Source: Bacillus spizizenii TU-B-10
Lineage (GTDB): Bacteria > Bacillota > Bacilli > Bacillales > Bacillaceae
Direction: 5' to 3'
Assembly (NCBI RefSeq): GCF_000227465.1
Contig: NC_016047.1
Span: 1,964,857 to 2,028,856, forward strand
DNA length: 64,000 nt
The translations under genes and the position numbers were made by a program. This document shows positions 1 to 10,147 of this stretch, piece after piece. The notes below the pieces were generated by a model. It saw only the letters and a list, made by a program, of their open reading frames with translations. It had not been told where the DNA came from and ran no database searches. How positions within the stretch are numbered: position 1 is the stretch's first letter; every line of letters begins with the position of its first letter.

Positions 1-378
1 ATGTGGATGAGACAAAGCGATGGCTTGAATACCGCCTAATTCGTTGATTTGGTCAATTGTCTTTTGGTCAAGATATGTAATGCAATCCCACAGCACATTG
101 AAGCCCTTATGCTGGATCAAATGTGCTGTTTGTCCGATCGCAAACTCTGGTTCAGTTTTGATGCTGTAAAGATGCTCTTCTTCCTTTTTGAGGATGTTTT
201 GAAGGTTTTCTTTCTCACGCATGTCTTCAAGGGTTGTCCAAGATTGTCCATCCGGATGAACATACTGCCTTTCGTCATCGCAAATCAGACATGAGTTCGG
301 CGAATTTACAGTCTGCGCATGTTGTACTCCGCATGTTTTGCAGATATAATATGGCACTTTTTCACTTCCTTCATCCAT
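1..378 (-). CDS. ymaE: MBL-fold metallohydrolase with N-terminal zinc ribbon (partial, runs off the window)
   Basis: Reading leftward from an ATG at 378, the frame stays open for 126 codons to the first base of the window. The N-terminus has two CxxC pairs (C13/C16 and C30/C33), a rubredoxin-like zinc ribbon. A helical linker follows, then a segment ending in Ser-His-Pro-His, the usual beginning of the metallo-beta-lactamase HxHxDH metal site. The rest of the hydrolase lies outside the window. The symbol is by position upstream of aprX and from memory, so treat it as tentative. The substrate is unknown. Confidence 0.65.
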   Translation of the reverse strand, partial: MDEGSEKVPYYICKTCGVQHAQTVNSPNSCLICDDERQYVHPDGQSWTTLEDMREKENLQNILKKEEEHLYSIKTEPEFAIGQTAHLIQHKGFNVLWDCITYLDQKTIDQINELGGIQAIALSHPH

Positions 379-417
379 TTTCTATTATTTTATCCCATTA
401 TTATGGAAAATCAAAAC

Positions 418-457
418 ATAAAGCCGGCAGTTCTGCAGAGAGAATTGCCGGCTTTAT
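418..457 (-). terminator. Rho-independent terminator after aprX
   Basis: An inverted repeat built on AAAGCCGGC/GCCGGCTTT has a loop of about 10 bases. On the minus strand it is followed by a T-rich run. It sits 9 bases beyond the aprX stop codon. Confidence 0.75.
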
Positions 458-465
458 GGTACTGT

Positions 466-1794
466 CTATTGGCCAGGAACGGAATTTTCTGCGTTGACGG
501 CGCCCGCTCCGTAAACATTCGGATCTTCATCTTTCCATTTGTCCGTGCCGTTTTTCAAAAGCTCTTTCACTTCATCAGGTGTAAGATCCGGATTTTGCTG
601 AAGGATTAAAGCTGCAATTCCTGCACAGATCGGTGTTGCCATCGATGTTCCTGACATTGTAAAATACTGAGATCCTACACGGCTTGATTTTTGAAGCTTA
701 TCGATATAAGAATTGGGAGAGCGCAGGGAAATAATATTAACACCCGGCGCTAAAATATCGGGCTTTTCTTTCCCGTACACTGTCGGCCCGCGGCTTGAGA
801 AGGAAGCGACCGTATCATCATCGCTGTTTGCGGTATTGTTATCGTCAAGGGCACCTACTGTAATCACCTTTTCGCTCACGCCCGGGCTTGCAATGGTTTG
901 TGGATCAGGCCCTGAGTTTCCGGCAGCGACACAGACGACAATCCCTGCGTTCCACGCTTCTTCAACCGCTCTGACTAACGGGTCTTCTTGTTCATTATCA
1001 TATCGAAGCGCATCGCCACCGAGCGACATACTGATAATATCAATCGGTTCATTCGGGTTGTCCTCATTGTATTGAATACACCACTCTACACCTTCAATAA
1101 TATCAGCTAACGTTCCCGAACCTTGCTTGTTCAAAACCTTCACACCGATTAGATTGGCTTCCGGTGCAGGCCCGCGGTATTGGCCAGAAGAGGATGCGCC
1201 GCTGCTTGCAACATCACCTGCACAGTGTGTGCCATGACCATTATCATCATACGGTTCTGTTTTTTGATTGACCATGTCCGCGAATCCGATAATTCTGCCT
1301 TCTAAATCAGGATGCGGGTAGATTCCTGTATCGACAACAGCGACAGTAACACCTTTTCCAGTCAGGGTCTGCCCGTTTCTGACGACTTCCTTCGCGTGGC
1401 TTGCTTCGGTTGCCGTGTCCAGTAGCGCTTTGACTTCGCGGTTTAAATACACTTTGCGGATATCACTGCATTCAGAAAGAAGGGAATGTAACGCTGAAGG
1501 GGTCACCTCGGCGCTGCAGCAATTGATTTTATTGAATCGGCTTTTTAACTTGCTGCGTTTTTCTTTTTGCAGTACCTCTCCAGCCATTTGACAGCCGGTC
1601 TCGTGACAGCCTTCTTCAAATTCAATAATGACTGACATTTTTTTTCTGTTTTTCAATTTGGTTTCGAAAAACTGATGCAAGAAGCAAGGAGTCCATTTGA
1701 AGGGCTTGTAAAGCTGCAAGACGCTTTCCCGTAACGGCCAATCTAGCTTATGAGCATTTGCTCTCACCATTTGTACCATAGAGTACCCAAACAT
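466..1794 (-). CDS. aprX: Subtilisin-like intracellular serine protease AprX
   Basis: This is a peptidase S8 family protein of 442 residues. The catalytic triad is visible as D155 (VVDTG), H187 (NGHGTH) and S384 (SGTSMA). There is no signal peptide, consistent with an intracellular enzyme. The first 140 residues form an N-terminal extension with Cys-rich patches. I chose the ATG at 1794 because AGGAGG lies just upstream, rather than the earlier in-frame codon at 1821. The gene is divergent from a small WYL-like gene, and a LexA-type box lies between them at 1951-1964. I recall aprX being listed in the LexA regulon, but whether that box serves aprX cannot be told here. Confidence 0.95.
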   Translation of the reverse strand: MFGYSMVQMVRANAHKLDWPLRESVLQLYKPFKWTPCFLHQFFETKLKNRKKMSVIIEFEEGCHETGCQMAGEVLQKEKRSKLKSRFNKINCCSAEVTPSALHSLLSECSDIRKVYLNREVKALLDTATEASHAKEVVRNGQTLTGKGVTVAVVDTGIYPHPDLEGRIIGFADMVNQKTEPYDDNGHGTHCAGDVASSGASSSGQYRGPAPEANLIGVKVLNKQGSGTLADIIEGVEWCIQYNEDNPNEPIDIISMSLGGDALRYDNEQEDPLVRAVEEAWNAGIVVCVAAGNSGPDPQTIASPGVSEKVITVGALDDNNTANSDDDTVASFSSRGPTVYGKEKPDILAPGVNIISLRSPNSYIDKLQKSSRVGSQYFTMSGTSMATPICAGIAALILQQNPDLTPDEVKELLKNGTDKWKDEDPNVYGAGAVNAENSVPGQ

Positions 1795-1943
1795 GTATTT
1801 TCCTCCTATTATAAGGTTCACTGTATACTCTATGAACAGATGATAGTTTTGGTAAGTTTGTTTGTCCTTTATAAGAGGCGGACAAGAGTTGGTTTTTATG
1901 AATCTTTCGAATTAGATTCAGGAGTTGTGGCAATCATTGGGGA

Positions 1944-1973
1944 TTGAAAAGGAACGTTTGTTCGTATTATAAT
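1944..1973 (+). promoter_or_regulatory. SigA promoter with an embedded LexA (SOS) box
   Basis: TTGAAA at 1944-1949 and TATAAT at 1968-1973 are 18 bp apart. The spacer contains GGAACGTTTGTTCG at 1951-1964, a perfect GAAC-N4-GTTC core of the B. subtilis LexA/DinR box. It lies 46 bp upstream of the WYL-like gene and about 157 bp upstream of aprX on the other strand. Confidence 0.7.
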
Positions 1974-2009
1974 AATGTCATATTAAACTGGCAAAGGGAG
2001 AGCAGCTGT

Positions 2010-2243
2010 ATGAATTTCTTCTTTCATCGGTCTTTGGAAAGCCAAATACCAATTAGCATTATATATATGAAGAAAGACGGAACGATTAGTAAAAGAACAA
2101 TTATTGTAAGACAGAAAAGCCAAACGCAAATCAAAGCATTTTGTTTTTCGAAACAACAGATCAGAACGTTTTTGTTGGATTCGATCCTCTCCTGTGACTT
2201 TGTGAGAACAAATAAACAAAACCTCTATTTGGCAGACAGATAA
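2010..2243 (+). CDS. Small WYL-like protein, 77 aa, candidate SOS gene
   Basis: The protein begins with MNFFFHRSLES, followed by a compact beta-rich segment whose pattern (IPISIIYMKKDGTIS, RTIIV, a middle Ser-Lys-Gln stretch) resembles a lone WYL domain, the ligand-sensing module of many bacterial regulators. It has no DNA-binding domain. GGGAG lies 8 to 9 bases ahead of the ATG at 2010; a longer frame from 1944 lacks a good ribosome site and would start inside the promoter. The promoter carries a LexA box, so damage induction is inferred. The WYL assignment is by eye. Confidence 0.6.
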   Translation: MNFFFHRSLESQIPISIIYMKKDGTISKRTIIVRQKSQTQIKAFCFSKQQIRTFLLDSILSCDFVRTNKQNLYLADR

Positions 2244-2248
2244 CAGGC

Positions 2249-2275
2249 TGTCCGTCTCAGCAACTGGGCAGCCGC
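2249..2275 (+). terminator. Hairpin after the WYL-like gene
   Basis: GGCTGTCC and GGGCAGCC can pair imperfectly just past the stop codon. No clear T-run follows, so it may be a weak terminator or simply an RNA-stabilising structure. Confidence 0.35.
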
Positions 2276-2522
2276 TAATAAAACCCTCCTTAAACCTCTA
2301 TACATGTAATTGCCAAGTGAGGTTATTCCTACCTTTTTTATCTTTCCTCTCAATCTTTTTTCACTCATATTTCAAATGAACCGCTATTAACCGTGACAAT
2401 CAATTGATTTTTTGAAACCGGGAACTTTTTCACTGATGATATAGCGTATACAATGGTAAGATAAAACCTATTGGCTAAACCTCATATAATGAACCGTGCC
2501 ATTCTTATGAAAGGAGTTAAAC

Positions 2523-3230
2523 ATGAGAAGATTTATACTAAATGTCATATTAGTCTTAGCCATTGTCTTATTCCTGAGATATGTTCATTACTCATTAGAA
2601 CCTGAACCATCTAATCAGCCAGATACATATTCAAATTTCAGCAGCTTGGCAGAAAATGAGAGCCCAGCCGATTATGATATTTCTTATAGTGAGAAAAAAG
2701 GAAGCAAAGTGTTAATTATGTCTCCACACGGCGGAAGAATTGAAGGCGGAGTAAGCGAGCTTGTGCGGTATTTCAATAATGAATTCTCTACATACCTGTT
2801 TGAAGGGTTGAAGTCACACGATAACCAAACGCTTCACATTACAAGCACCAACTTTGATGAGCCATTGGCCGAAAAGAAAATCAAGGAGCATCAATATGTT
2901 GTGGCTTTTCACGGATATAAAGGAGAGAACAAGAATACACTTGTTGGAGGCACAGATCGAAAGCGGGCGAAAATGATCGTAAGAGCCCTTGAGAGAAGAG
3001 GGTTTTCCGCTGAGTTAGCGTCGTCTAAAAGCGGTCTTGCTGGGTTGAGTGCCGAAAACATTAACAACCAAGGGGAAACGGGGCTGAGTATCCAGCTGGA
3101 AATTAGCCGCGAGCAGAGAGAAGCATTTTTCGATGATTTTTATTATAAAAATAGGAAATACACAAAGAACAGTGAATTTTATGCTTATGTGAGTGCGATC
3201 AAAAGTGTCCTTGAAAAAGAGTATTCGTAA
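2523..3230 (+). CDS. pghC: Poly-gamma-glutamate hydrolase family protein PghC (YmaC)
   Basis: This 235-residue member of the phage-derived zinc gamma-PGA hydrolase family (DUF867) has an N-terminal hydrophobic segment (about residues 5-20) with no obvious cleavage site, so it may be membrane anchored. Metal-site signatures are SPHGGRIEGG and VAFHGY, followed by GLSIQLE near residue 195. It is clearly paralogous to the gene at 53295-54053 across the whole catalytic domain. AAAGGAG precedes the ATG. The flanks carry no other phage genes. The family cleaves gamma-glutamyl polymers; activity of this member is inferred. Confidence 0.85.
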   Translation: MRRFILNVILVLAIVLFLRYVHYSLEPEPSNQPDTYSNFSSLAENESPADYDISYSEKKGSKVLIMSPHGGRIEGGVSELVRYFNNEFSTYLFEGLKSHDNQTLHITSTNFDEPLAEKKIKEHQYVVAFHGYKGENKNTLVGGTDRKRAKMIVRALERRGFSAELASSKSGLAGLSAENINNQGETGLSIQLEISREQREAFFDDFYYKNRKYTKNSEFYAYVSAIKSVLEKEYS

Positions 3231-3304
3231 TAAGCAGATCAGAAGACAAAATAAGAGAAGATCAGTAGACTGAAATAGGATTATAAAAGGAGGCAAAACA
3301 TACG

Positions 3305-3757
3305 ATGGCAGATCATCATTTTTATTTAAAAGCGAACTGGCCAGGCAACCGCAATGATGTCGGTACGATCGAAAGCGGGAACTTAATCACATCGATTTCC
3401 ATTCCTAAAGAAATGGATGGACCGGGAGAGGGGACCAACCCAGATGAAATGCTTCTCGGGGCGGCAGCGACCTGTTACATTATTACACTTGCTGCAATGA
3501 TGGAAAGAAGCGGGCTGGAAAAGGAAGACTTGCAGATGGAGTCAGAAGGTATTGTCGACGTCACAAAAGGAGTTTTTACATATAAAAAGATCATTCATCG
3601 TCCCTCTGTCGTGCTCAAACATGATGCCTCACAAGAAGATGTCACATTGGCGCACAAGCTTTGTGAAAAGGCGGAATCGTCATGCATGATTTCACGCGCA
3701 ATTCAAGGAAATGTCGAGCTGCAGCTTGAAGCCTCCGTAAAACGGGCTGGAGAATAA
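3305..3757 (+). CDS. ymaD: OsmC/Ohr-family peroxiredoxin-like protein YmaD
   Basis: This 150-residue protein has the OsmC fold signatures. The candidate reactive cysteines are C57 (in AAATCY) and C127 (in AESSCMIS), with an extra C120. Family members reduce organic hydroperoxides with thiols. GGAGG lies about 11 bases upstream of the ATG. The gene stands alone between pghC and the convergent ebrB, with which it shares a terminator. Confidence 0.9.
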   Translation: MADHHFYLKANWPGNRNDVGTIESGNLITSISIPKEMDGPGEGTNPDEMLLGAAATCYIITLAAMMERSGLEKEDLQMESEGIVDVTKGVFTYKKIIHRPSVVLKHDASQEDVTLAHKLCEKAESSCMISRAIQGNVELQLEASVKRAGE

Positions 3758-3759
3758 GA

Positions 3760-3788
3760 AACAGACGGTCACTCACAGACCGTCTGTT
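3760..3788. terminator. Bidirectional terminator between ymaD and ebrB
   Basis: A perfect 11-bp stem (AACAGACGGTC/GACCGTCTGTT) is followed by eight Ts on the plus strand. The ebrB stop codon at 3769-3771 lies inside the hairpin, so the stem also encodes the last residues of EbrB. Confidence 0.85.
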
Positions 3789-4122
3789 TTTTTTCTTTAG
3801 CAGGGGCTTTCGACTGATTTAACACGACGACGCCTGCAATGACAAGCGTGAGCCCGAACACTCCCTTTAAGCTGATGGTTTCGCCAAAAAGCAAAAACCC
3901 GACAATGGCTGTAAGCGCCGTTCCAACGCCAGACCATGTCGCATACGCGCTTGATAAGTCAATTGTTTTTAAAGAAAAGCTTAGAAAGGTAAAAGCAGAA
4001 AGAAATCCGGCAATGACTCCGACAATGGGCCAGGCTTGTGTAAATCCTTCTGAAAGCTTCAGCATTGTGCTCCCGAAAACCTCAGATACAATGGCAAGAG
4101 CCAAATAAAGCAATCCTTTCAT
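3769..4122 (-). CDS. ebrB: SMR-family multidrug efflux subunit EbrB
   Basis: This 117-residue protein has four membrane helices. The conserved membrane glutamate is E14, and the SMR signature YATWSGVGT is present. It works as a heterodimer with EbrA to export cationic dyes such as ethidium, driven by protons. Three start codons are clustered. I chose the ATG at 4122, 8 bases from GGAG, which gives the usual 117 residues; GTG at 4131 and ATG at 4125 are alternatives. The ribosome site overlaps the stop codon of ebrA, implying translational coupling. Confidence 0.93.
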   Translation of the reverse strand: MKGLLYLALAIVSEVFGSTMLKLSEGFTQAWPIVGVIAGFLSAFTFLSFSLKTIDLSSAYATWSGVGTALTAIVGFLLFGETISLKGVFGLTLVIAGVVVLNQSKAPAKEKKQTVCE

Positions 4123-4135
4123 CATTATCACTCCT

Positions 4136-4453
4136 TTACTGCCAGTTAAGTAACACGACCCCTGATATTAATAAAAGAATCCCGATAAGCCCTTTGACAT
4201 TCAATTCTTCCTTAAACCATTTCACTCCGATCACTGCCGTCAGCACCGTGCCTACACCGCTCCAAGTCGCATACGAGAGGCTGAGGGGGATATGGTTTAA
4301 GGTCAGCGACAGCATATAAAAGGCGAGGGAATAGCCAATCACAACTAAAGCGCTTGGCTTCCACTTTTTGAAACCGTCAGATACTTTCAACATGGCCGCT
4401 CCTATCGATTCCGAGCATATGGCAATCGTGAGGAATATATATCCTACCAACAT
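4136..4453 (-). CDS. ebrA: SMR-family multidrug efflux subunit EbrA
   Basis: This 105-residue SMR protein has four membrane helices, the membrane glutamate E15 and the YATWSGVGT signature. It is the first gene of the ebrAB pair and is nearly adjacent to ebrB. Neither subunit alone is thought to be fully active in this family type, so the pair is the functional unit. AATTTACGATG marks the start, and a GAGGAG ribosome site is visible upstream. Confidence 0.93.
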   Translation of the reverse strand: MLVGYIFLTIAICSESIGAAMLKVSDGFKKWKPSALVVIGYSLAFYMLSLTLNHIPLSLSYATWSGVGTVLTAVIGVKWFKEELNVKGLIGILLLISGVVLLNWQ

Positions 4454-4561
4454 CGTAAATTCTCCTCACTTCAACTGCATTTTTGATTTGAAAAGATCTA
4501 CAGCTAGAAAAATATTAGTGTATACCTATGTATGAGTCAAGAGATTCATTTTCAATCACCT

Positions 4562-4592
4562 AAAAAGACCCCTTTTTGAAGAGGCCTTTTGT
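4562..4592 (-). terminator. Terminator after ymaG
   Basis: AAAAGGCCTC and GGGGTCTTTT pair with G-U wobbles on the minus strand, followed by a T-run, just beyond the ymaG stop codon. Confidence 0.7.
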
Positions 4593-4594
4593 GT

Positions 4595-4843
4595 TTAATA
4601 GTAGTAAGGGAATGGGGCGTACGGATAATAGGGATATCCGCCATAAAAATAAGGATTAAATAAAGCGCTTCCTACAAGCCCGCCAACTAGGCCGCCGAAA
4701 AAAGGTCCCCCGTAAAAACCGAATGGCCGGCCAAACCCAAATCCAGGTCTTCCAAACCCGTAGCCGAATCCAGGTCTTCCAAATCCGAAAGGTCTTCCAA
4801 ATATTCTTGTATCTTCAGCAGTGAAATGTTCTATCTCGTTCAT
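4595..4843 (-). CDS. ymaG: Glycine/phenylalanine/tyrosine-rich inner spore coat protein YmaG
   Basis: After an acidic 12-residue start, the 82-residue protein is almost entirely low complexity. Repeats of GRPGFG/GRPFGF are followed by a GGLVGGLVG hydrophobic segment and a Tyr/Pro tail ending in YYY. This composition is typical of spore coat and crust proteins; the B. subtilis homologue is known as an inner coat component made late in the mother cell. GGAGG lies just upstream of the ATG. The gene is divergent from ymaF. Confidence 0.85.
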   Translation of the reverse strand: MNEIEHFTAEDTRIFGRPFGFGRPGFGYGFGRPGFGFGRPFGFYGGPFFGGLVGGLVGSALFNPYFYGGYPYYPYAPFPYYY

Positions 4844-4932
4844 TTTTTCTTTCCTCCTGTAATAAAGTGTAGATGATGCAGTGTATTCAGCCTACCCAGA
4901 TTTGATTGGGCGTTTGATGAAAAAGAAGGGAT

Positions 4933-5346
4933 GTGATCACATTGGGCCTGTATCCGTCTGACTGGTCAAAAGCGCCGCCTCACGCACATGCTTATCATGT
5001 CAAAACGACGAGAGAACAGGGACATTATCATCTCATTGAAGGATTTACTCAGCCGGCTAATGGATCGAATACCGATCAGCATACACATTACTTTACAGGG
5101 ATCACTTCTTTTGAAAACGGCCATTTTCACCGGTATTACGGAATCTCAGGGCCTGCGATTCCCTTAGCGGACGGCACCCATTATCACGAAATCGAAGAAA
5201 CGACGTATCTGGCCTATAATGAACCGATTGAGATCCGGTACGGAGGCGTGGTGTATGATCCGAAAGATGACGGAAGAAAAACGCATCGGCATGCCCTGAA
5301 AGGAAAGACGAGAGAAATCGTCGGCAATGAGCCGCTCGGGTGGTAG
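4933..5346 (+). CDS. ymaF: Histidine-rich YmaF-family protein
   Basis: This 137-residue protein has histidine pairs spaced through its length (HAHAYH, GHYH, THYF, GHFH, THYH, THRHA), a pattern compatible with metal binding. It belongs to the YmaF family of unknown function. The start could be GTG at 4933, close behind GAAGGG, or TTG at 4942 with better spacing. No signal peptide is seen. The gene is divergent from ymaG and upstream of miaA, but it does not obviously join the miaA-hfq operon. Confidence 0.85.
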   Translation: MITLGLYPSDWSKAPPHAHAYHVKTTREQGHYHLIEGFTQPANGSNTDQHTHYFTGITSFENGHFHRYYGISGPAIPLADGTHYHEIEETTYLAYNEPIEIRYGGVVYDPKDDGRKTHRHALKGKTREIVGNEPLGW

Positions 5347-5445
5347 AAGAATGTTTACCAGTGCAAAAAAAGGGCAAAATGGATAGGTGGTTGTACATGA
5401 TGAATGCTATAATGGGGGGAGATTTATAAAAGAGAGTGATACACA

Positions 5446-6390
5446 TTGAATAATACGAAGCAGCCCGTTGTCATTTTAGTCGGACCGACGGCAGTGGGGA
5501 AAACAAATTTAAGTATTCAGCTAGCCAAATCCTTGAACGCGGAAATTATCAGCGGTGATTCGATGCAGGTTTATAAGGGGATGGATATTGGAACAGCTAA
5601 AATTACTGAACAGGAGATGGAGGGAGTGACCCATCATCTGATTGACATTTTAGATCCCCAAGATTCCTTCTCCACCGCCGATTACCAAGGCTTAGTGAGA
5701 AACAAAATAAGTGAGATTGCAAAAAGAGGAAAGCTTCCGATGATTGTCGGCGGTACAGGGCTTTATATACAGTCTGTGCTTTACGATTATACATTTACGG
5801 AAGAGGCGAACGATCCTGCGTTTCGACAGAGCCTGCAAGTCGCTGCCGAGCGGGAAGGCGCTGACTTTCTTCATGCCAAACTTGCAGAAGCAGATCCCGA
5901 GGCAGCAGCTGCGATTCATCCCAATAATACAAGAAGAGTCATTCGCGCGCTGGAAATTTTACATACGTCTGGAAAAACGATGTCTCAGCATTTGAAGGAA
6001 CAAAAACGAGAACTTCTGTACAATGCAGTGTTAATCGGACTGACAATGGATAGAGACACGCTTTACGCAAGAATTAATCAGCGGGTCGATATGATGATGG
6101 AGGCAGGTCTTCTTCCAGAAGTGAAACGCCTCTACGACAGGAACGTGAGAGACTGTCAATCGATACAGGCGATAGGCTATAAGGAGCTATATGCATATTT
6201 TGACGGTTTTGTGACACTTTCTGATGCCGTCGATCAGCTAAAGCAGAACTCAAGGCGGTATGCGAAACGCCAGCTGACGTGGTTTCGCAACAAAATGCAG
6301 GTTACCTGGTTCGATATGACACCGCCCGTTGATATGGAGCTGAAAAAAAAGGAAATTTTCACACATATAGCAGGAAAACTCGAACTTTAA
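5446..6390 (+). CDS. miaA: tRNA dimethylallyltransferase MiaA
   Basis: MiaA transfers a dimethylallyl group to A37 of tRNAs that read codons beginning with U. This 314-residue protein has a P-loop GPTAVGKT at residues 13-20 and the downstream family signatures SGDSMQVY and VGGTGLY. The start is TTG at 5446 behind a GAGAGTGAT ribosome site. hfq follows after about 40 bases, the same arrangement as in many bacteria. Confidence 0.96.
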   Translation: MNNTKQPVVILVGPTAVGKTNLSIQLAKSLNAEIISGDSMQVYKGMDIGTAKITEQEMEGVTHHLIDILDPQDSFSTADYQGLVRNKISEIAKRGKLPMIVGGTGLYIQSVLYDYTFTEEANDPAFRQSLQVAAEREGADFLHAKLAEADPEAAAAIHPNNTRRVIRALEILHTSGKTMSQHLKEQKRELLYNAVLIGLTMDRDTLYARINQRVDMMMEAGLLPEVKRLYDRNVRDCQSIQAIGYKELYAYFDGFVTLSDAVDQLKQNSRRYAKRQLTWFRNKMQVTWFDMTPPVDMELKKKEIFTHIAGKLEL

Positions 6391-6429
6391 TCGAAACTGT
6401 ATGATATAGAGAATCAAGGAGGACGAAAC

Positions 6430-6651
6430 ATGAAACCGATTAATATTCAGGATCAGTTTTTGAATCAAATCCGGAAAGAAAATACGTATGTCACTGTTTT
6501 TTTGCTGAATGGCTTTCAGTTGCGTGGCCAGGTGAAAGGCTTTGATAACTTTACCGTATTGCTGGAATCGGAAGGTAAGCAGCAGCTTATATATAAACAT
6601 GCGATCTCAACGTTTGCGCCGCAAAAAAACGTCCAGCTTGAACTCGAATAG
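6430..6651 (+). CDS. hfq: RNA chaperone Hfq
   Basis: This 73-residue Sm-like protein forms hexamers that bind A- and U-rich RNA. The Sm1 region ([17 protein letters not shown]) and the Sm2 signature IYKHAIST are both intact. AAGGAGG precedes the ATG. The C-terminus is short, as is usual in Bacillus. It follows miaA and is succeeded by two separate terminator hairpins. Confidence 0.97.
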   Translation: MKPINIQDQFLNQIRKENTYVTVFLLNGFQLRGQVKGFDNFTVLLESEGKQQLIYKHAISTFAPQKNVQLELE

Positions 6652-6681
6652 ATCAAAACATACCATGTCAAGGCATGGGGA

Positions 6682-6713
6682 GGCTGTCGGGGGAATCCCG
6701 GCAGCCATTTTTT
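6682..6713 (+). terminator. First terminator after hfq
   Basis: GGCTGTCGGG and CCCGGCAGCC pair with one G-U around a short loop, followed by a run of six Ts. A smaller hairpin (CCATG/CATGG) lies immediately upstream at 6663-6678. Confidence 0.8.
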
Positions 6714-6752
6714 AAAATTGATCCACTTCCGTTCCTAGCTTTTTTGTAAGCT

Positions 6753-6779
6753 GACCATGCCAAGGCACGGTCTTTTTTT
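6753..6779 (+). terminator. Second terminator after hfq
   Basis: GACCATGCC and GGCACGGTC form a stem with one mismatch and are followed by seven Ts. It reuses the ACCATG-CAAGGCA sequence seen at 6662-6676, so the two structures look related by duplication. Confidence 0.75.
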
Positions 6780-6847
6780 ATGAAATCAACATATGCAAGA
6801 CTAACTCGAATATCATGTAAAAATCACAATCTGGGAGTGACGCGACC

Positions 6848-7120
6848 TTGTTTGAAAGTGAAGCAGAACTGAGACGAATCAGGATTGCGCTTGTGTGGAT
6901 AGCTGTATTTTTGCTGTTCGGGGCGTGCGGGAACCAAGAAACCATCATTGAAACAGACAGCGGCAATTCAGACTATGAAACGCCTCAGCCAACCTCGTTC
7001 CCGCTTGAACATAATCATTTTGGCGTTGTGAAGGACGGCTATATCAAAATTTATGAGTATAATGAGTCCCGCAATGAGGTAAAGCTGAAGAAAGAATACG
7101 CGGATGATGAGCTTGAATAA
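6848..7120 (+). CDS. ymzC: Small membrane-anchored protein YmzC, possible lipoprotein
   Basis: This 90-residue protein has a basic N-terminus (RRIR), one hydrophobic segment at residues 12-25 and a cysteine at its end (LLFGACG). That resembles a lipobox, though the -3 residue is Phe rather than the usual Leu. The rest is polar and acidic. The start is TTG at 6848 behind GGGAGTGAC. No function is known. Confidence 0.75.
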   Translation: MFESEAELRRIRIALVWIAVFLLFGACGNQETIIETDSGNSDYETPQPTSFPLEHNHFGVVKDGYIKIYEYNESRNEVKLKKEYADDELE

Positions 7121-7201
7121 AATTCACAAGCATCCGAATTTACAAAGCGGATGCTACCCGCTAAACTAAATACAGACACAGATCAAACAGAGGGTGAAAA
7201 A

Positions 7202-7432
7202 ATGAAGCATAAAGTGATCGTGAATCATTGGGAAGAAATTTGCGAAGATGATTCTTGCTATGAATACGGAACAAGCATCATTGTGAACGGAAAAGAATTA
7301 GTCAGAGAAGCGTCAATTATCAGCGCTTTGAAGGCGGTTTTAGAAGAGATCGGTGCGGATGTTGAAATAGAAGAAACAGTAGAGAGCGAAAAATGCTGTG
7401 ATAGCTTAAGAAAAAAAAATCTAGACTACTAA
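7202..7432 (+). CDS. ymzA: Small conserved protein YmzA
   Basis: This 76-residue acidic protein starts at ATG 7202 behind GAGGGTG; a longer frame from 7151 lacks a ribosome site. It contains cysteine pairs at ICEDDSC and KCCDS. Its order next to the nrd operon is conserved, but it has its own terminator, so co-regulation is not implied. Function unknown. Confidence 0.8.
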   Translation: MKHKVIVNHWEEICEDDSCYEYGTSIIVNGKELVREASIISALKAVLEEIGADVEIEETVESEKCCDSLRKKNLDY

Positions 7433-7481
7433 GCAGTTTTTTTTCATGTTATGATATACATCGGCTTAAAAACGACACCCC

Positions 7482-7521
7482 GAGTAGGACGAGAGATGAT
7501 TCTCGTTCTGCTCTCTTTTTT
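7482..7521 (+). terminator. Terminator between ymzA and nrdI
   Basis: A 13-bp stem starting GAGTAGGACGAGA (two G-U wobbles) is followed by six Ts. It isolates ymzA from the nrd promoter downstream. Confidence 0.8.
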
Positions 7522-7583
7522 GGGCCCTAATGAGTCTGCCCATTTGCCTGATTTGATCAAAATATGAATTTTTCATAAAAACA

Positions 7584-7632
7584 AATCTATATATTGTGTT
7601 TTTGATAGAGGATAGTATACTATATATAGTGT
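7584..7632 (+). promoter_or_regulatory. nrd operon promoter covered by two NrdR boxes
   Basis: Two 16-bp NrdR-type boxes lie at 7584-7599 (AATCTATATATTGTGT) and 7617-7632 (ATACTATATATAGTGT), 33 bp apart start to start, about three helical turns. The SigA -35 TTGTGT (7594-7599) lies in box 1, and the -10 TATACT (7616-7621) overlaps box 2, with a 16-bp spacer. This geometry is the classic NrdR repression architecture. Confidence 0.85.
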
Positions 7633-7672
7633 TAGTGATGAGAGATTCATATTTTTTGATAGGTCGTGATAA

Positions 7673-10130
<2,458 letters not shown>

Positions 10131-10147
10131 TTAAAGGAGAGTTTATA

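Noticed and set aside
713-1075. 120-codon plus-strand frame
   Set aside because: It is antisense to aprX, whose catalytic motifs are intact, and has no ribosome site.
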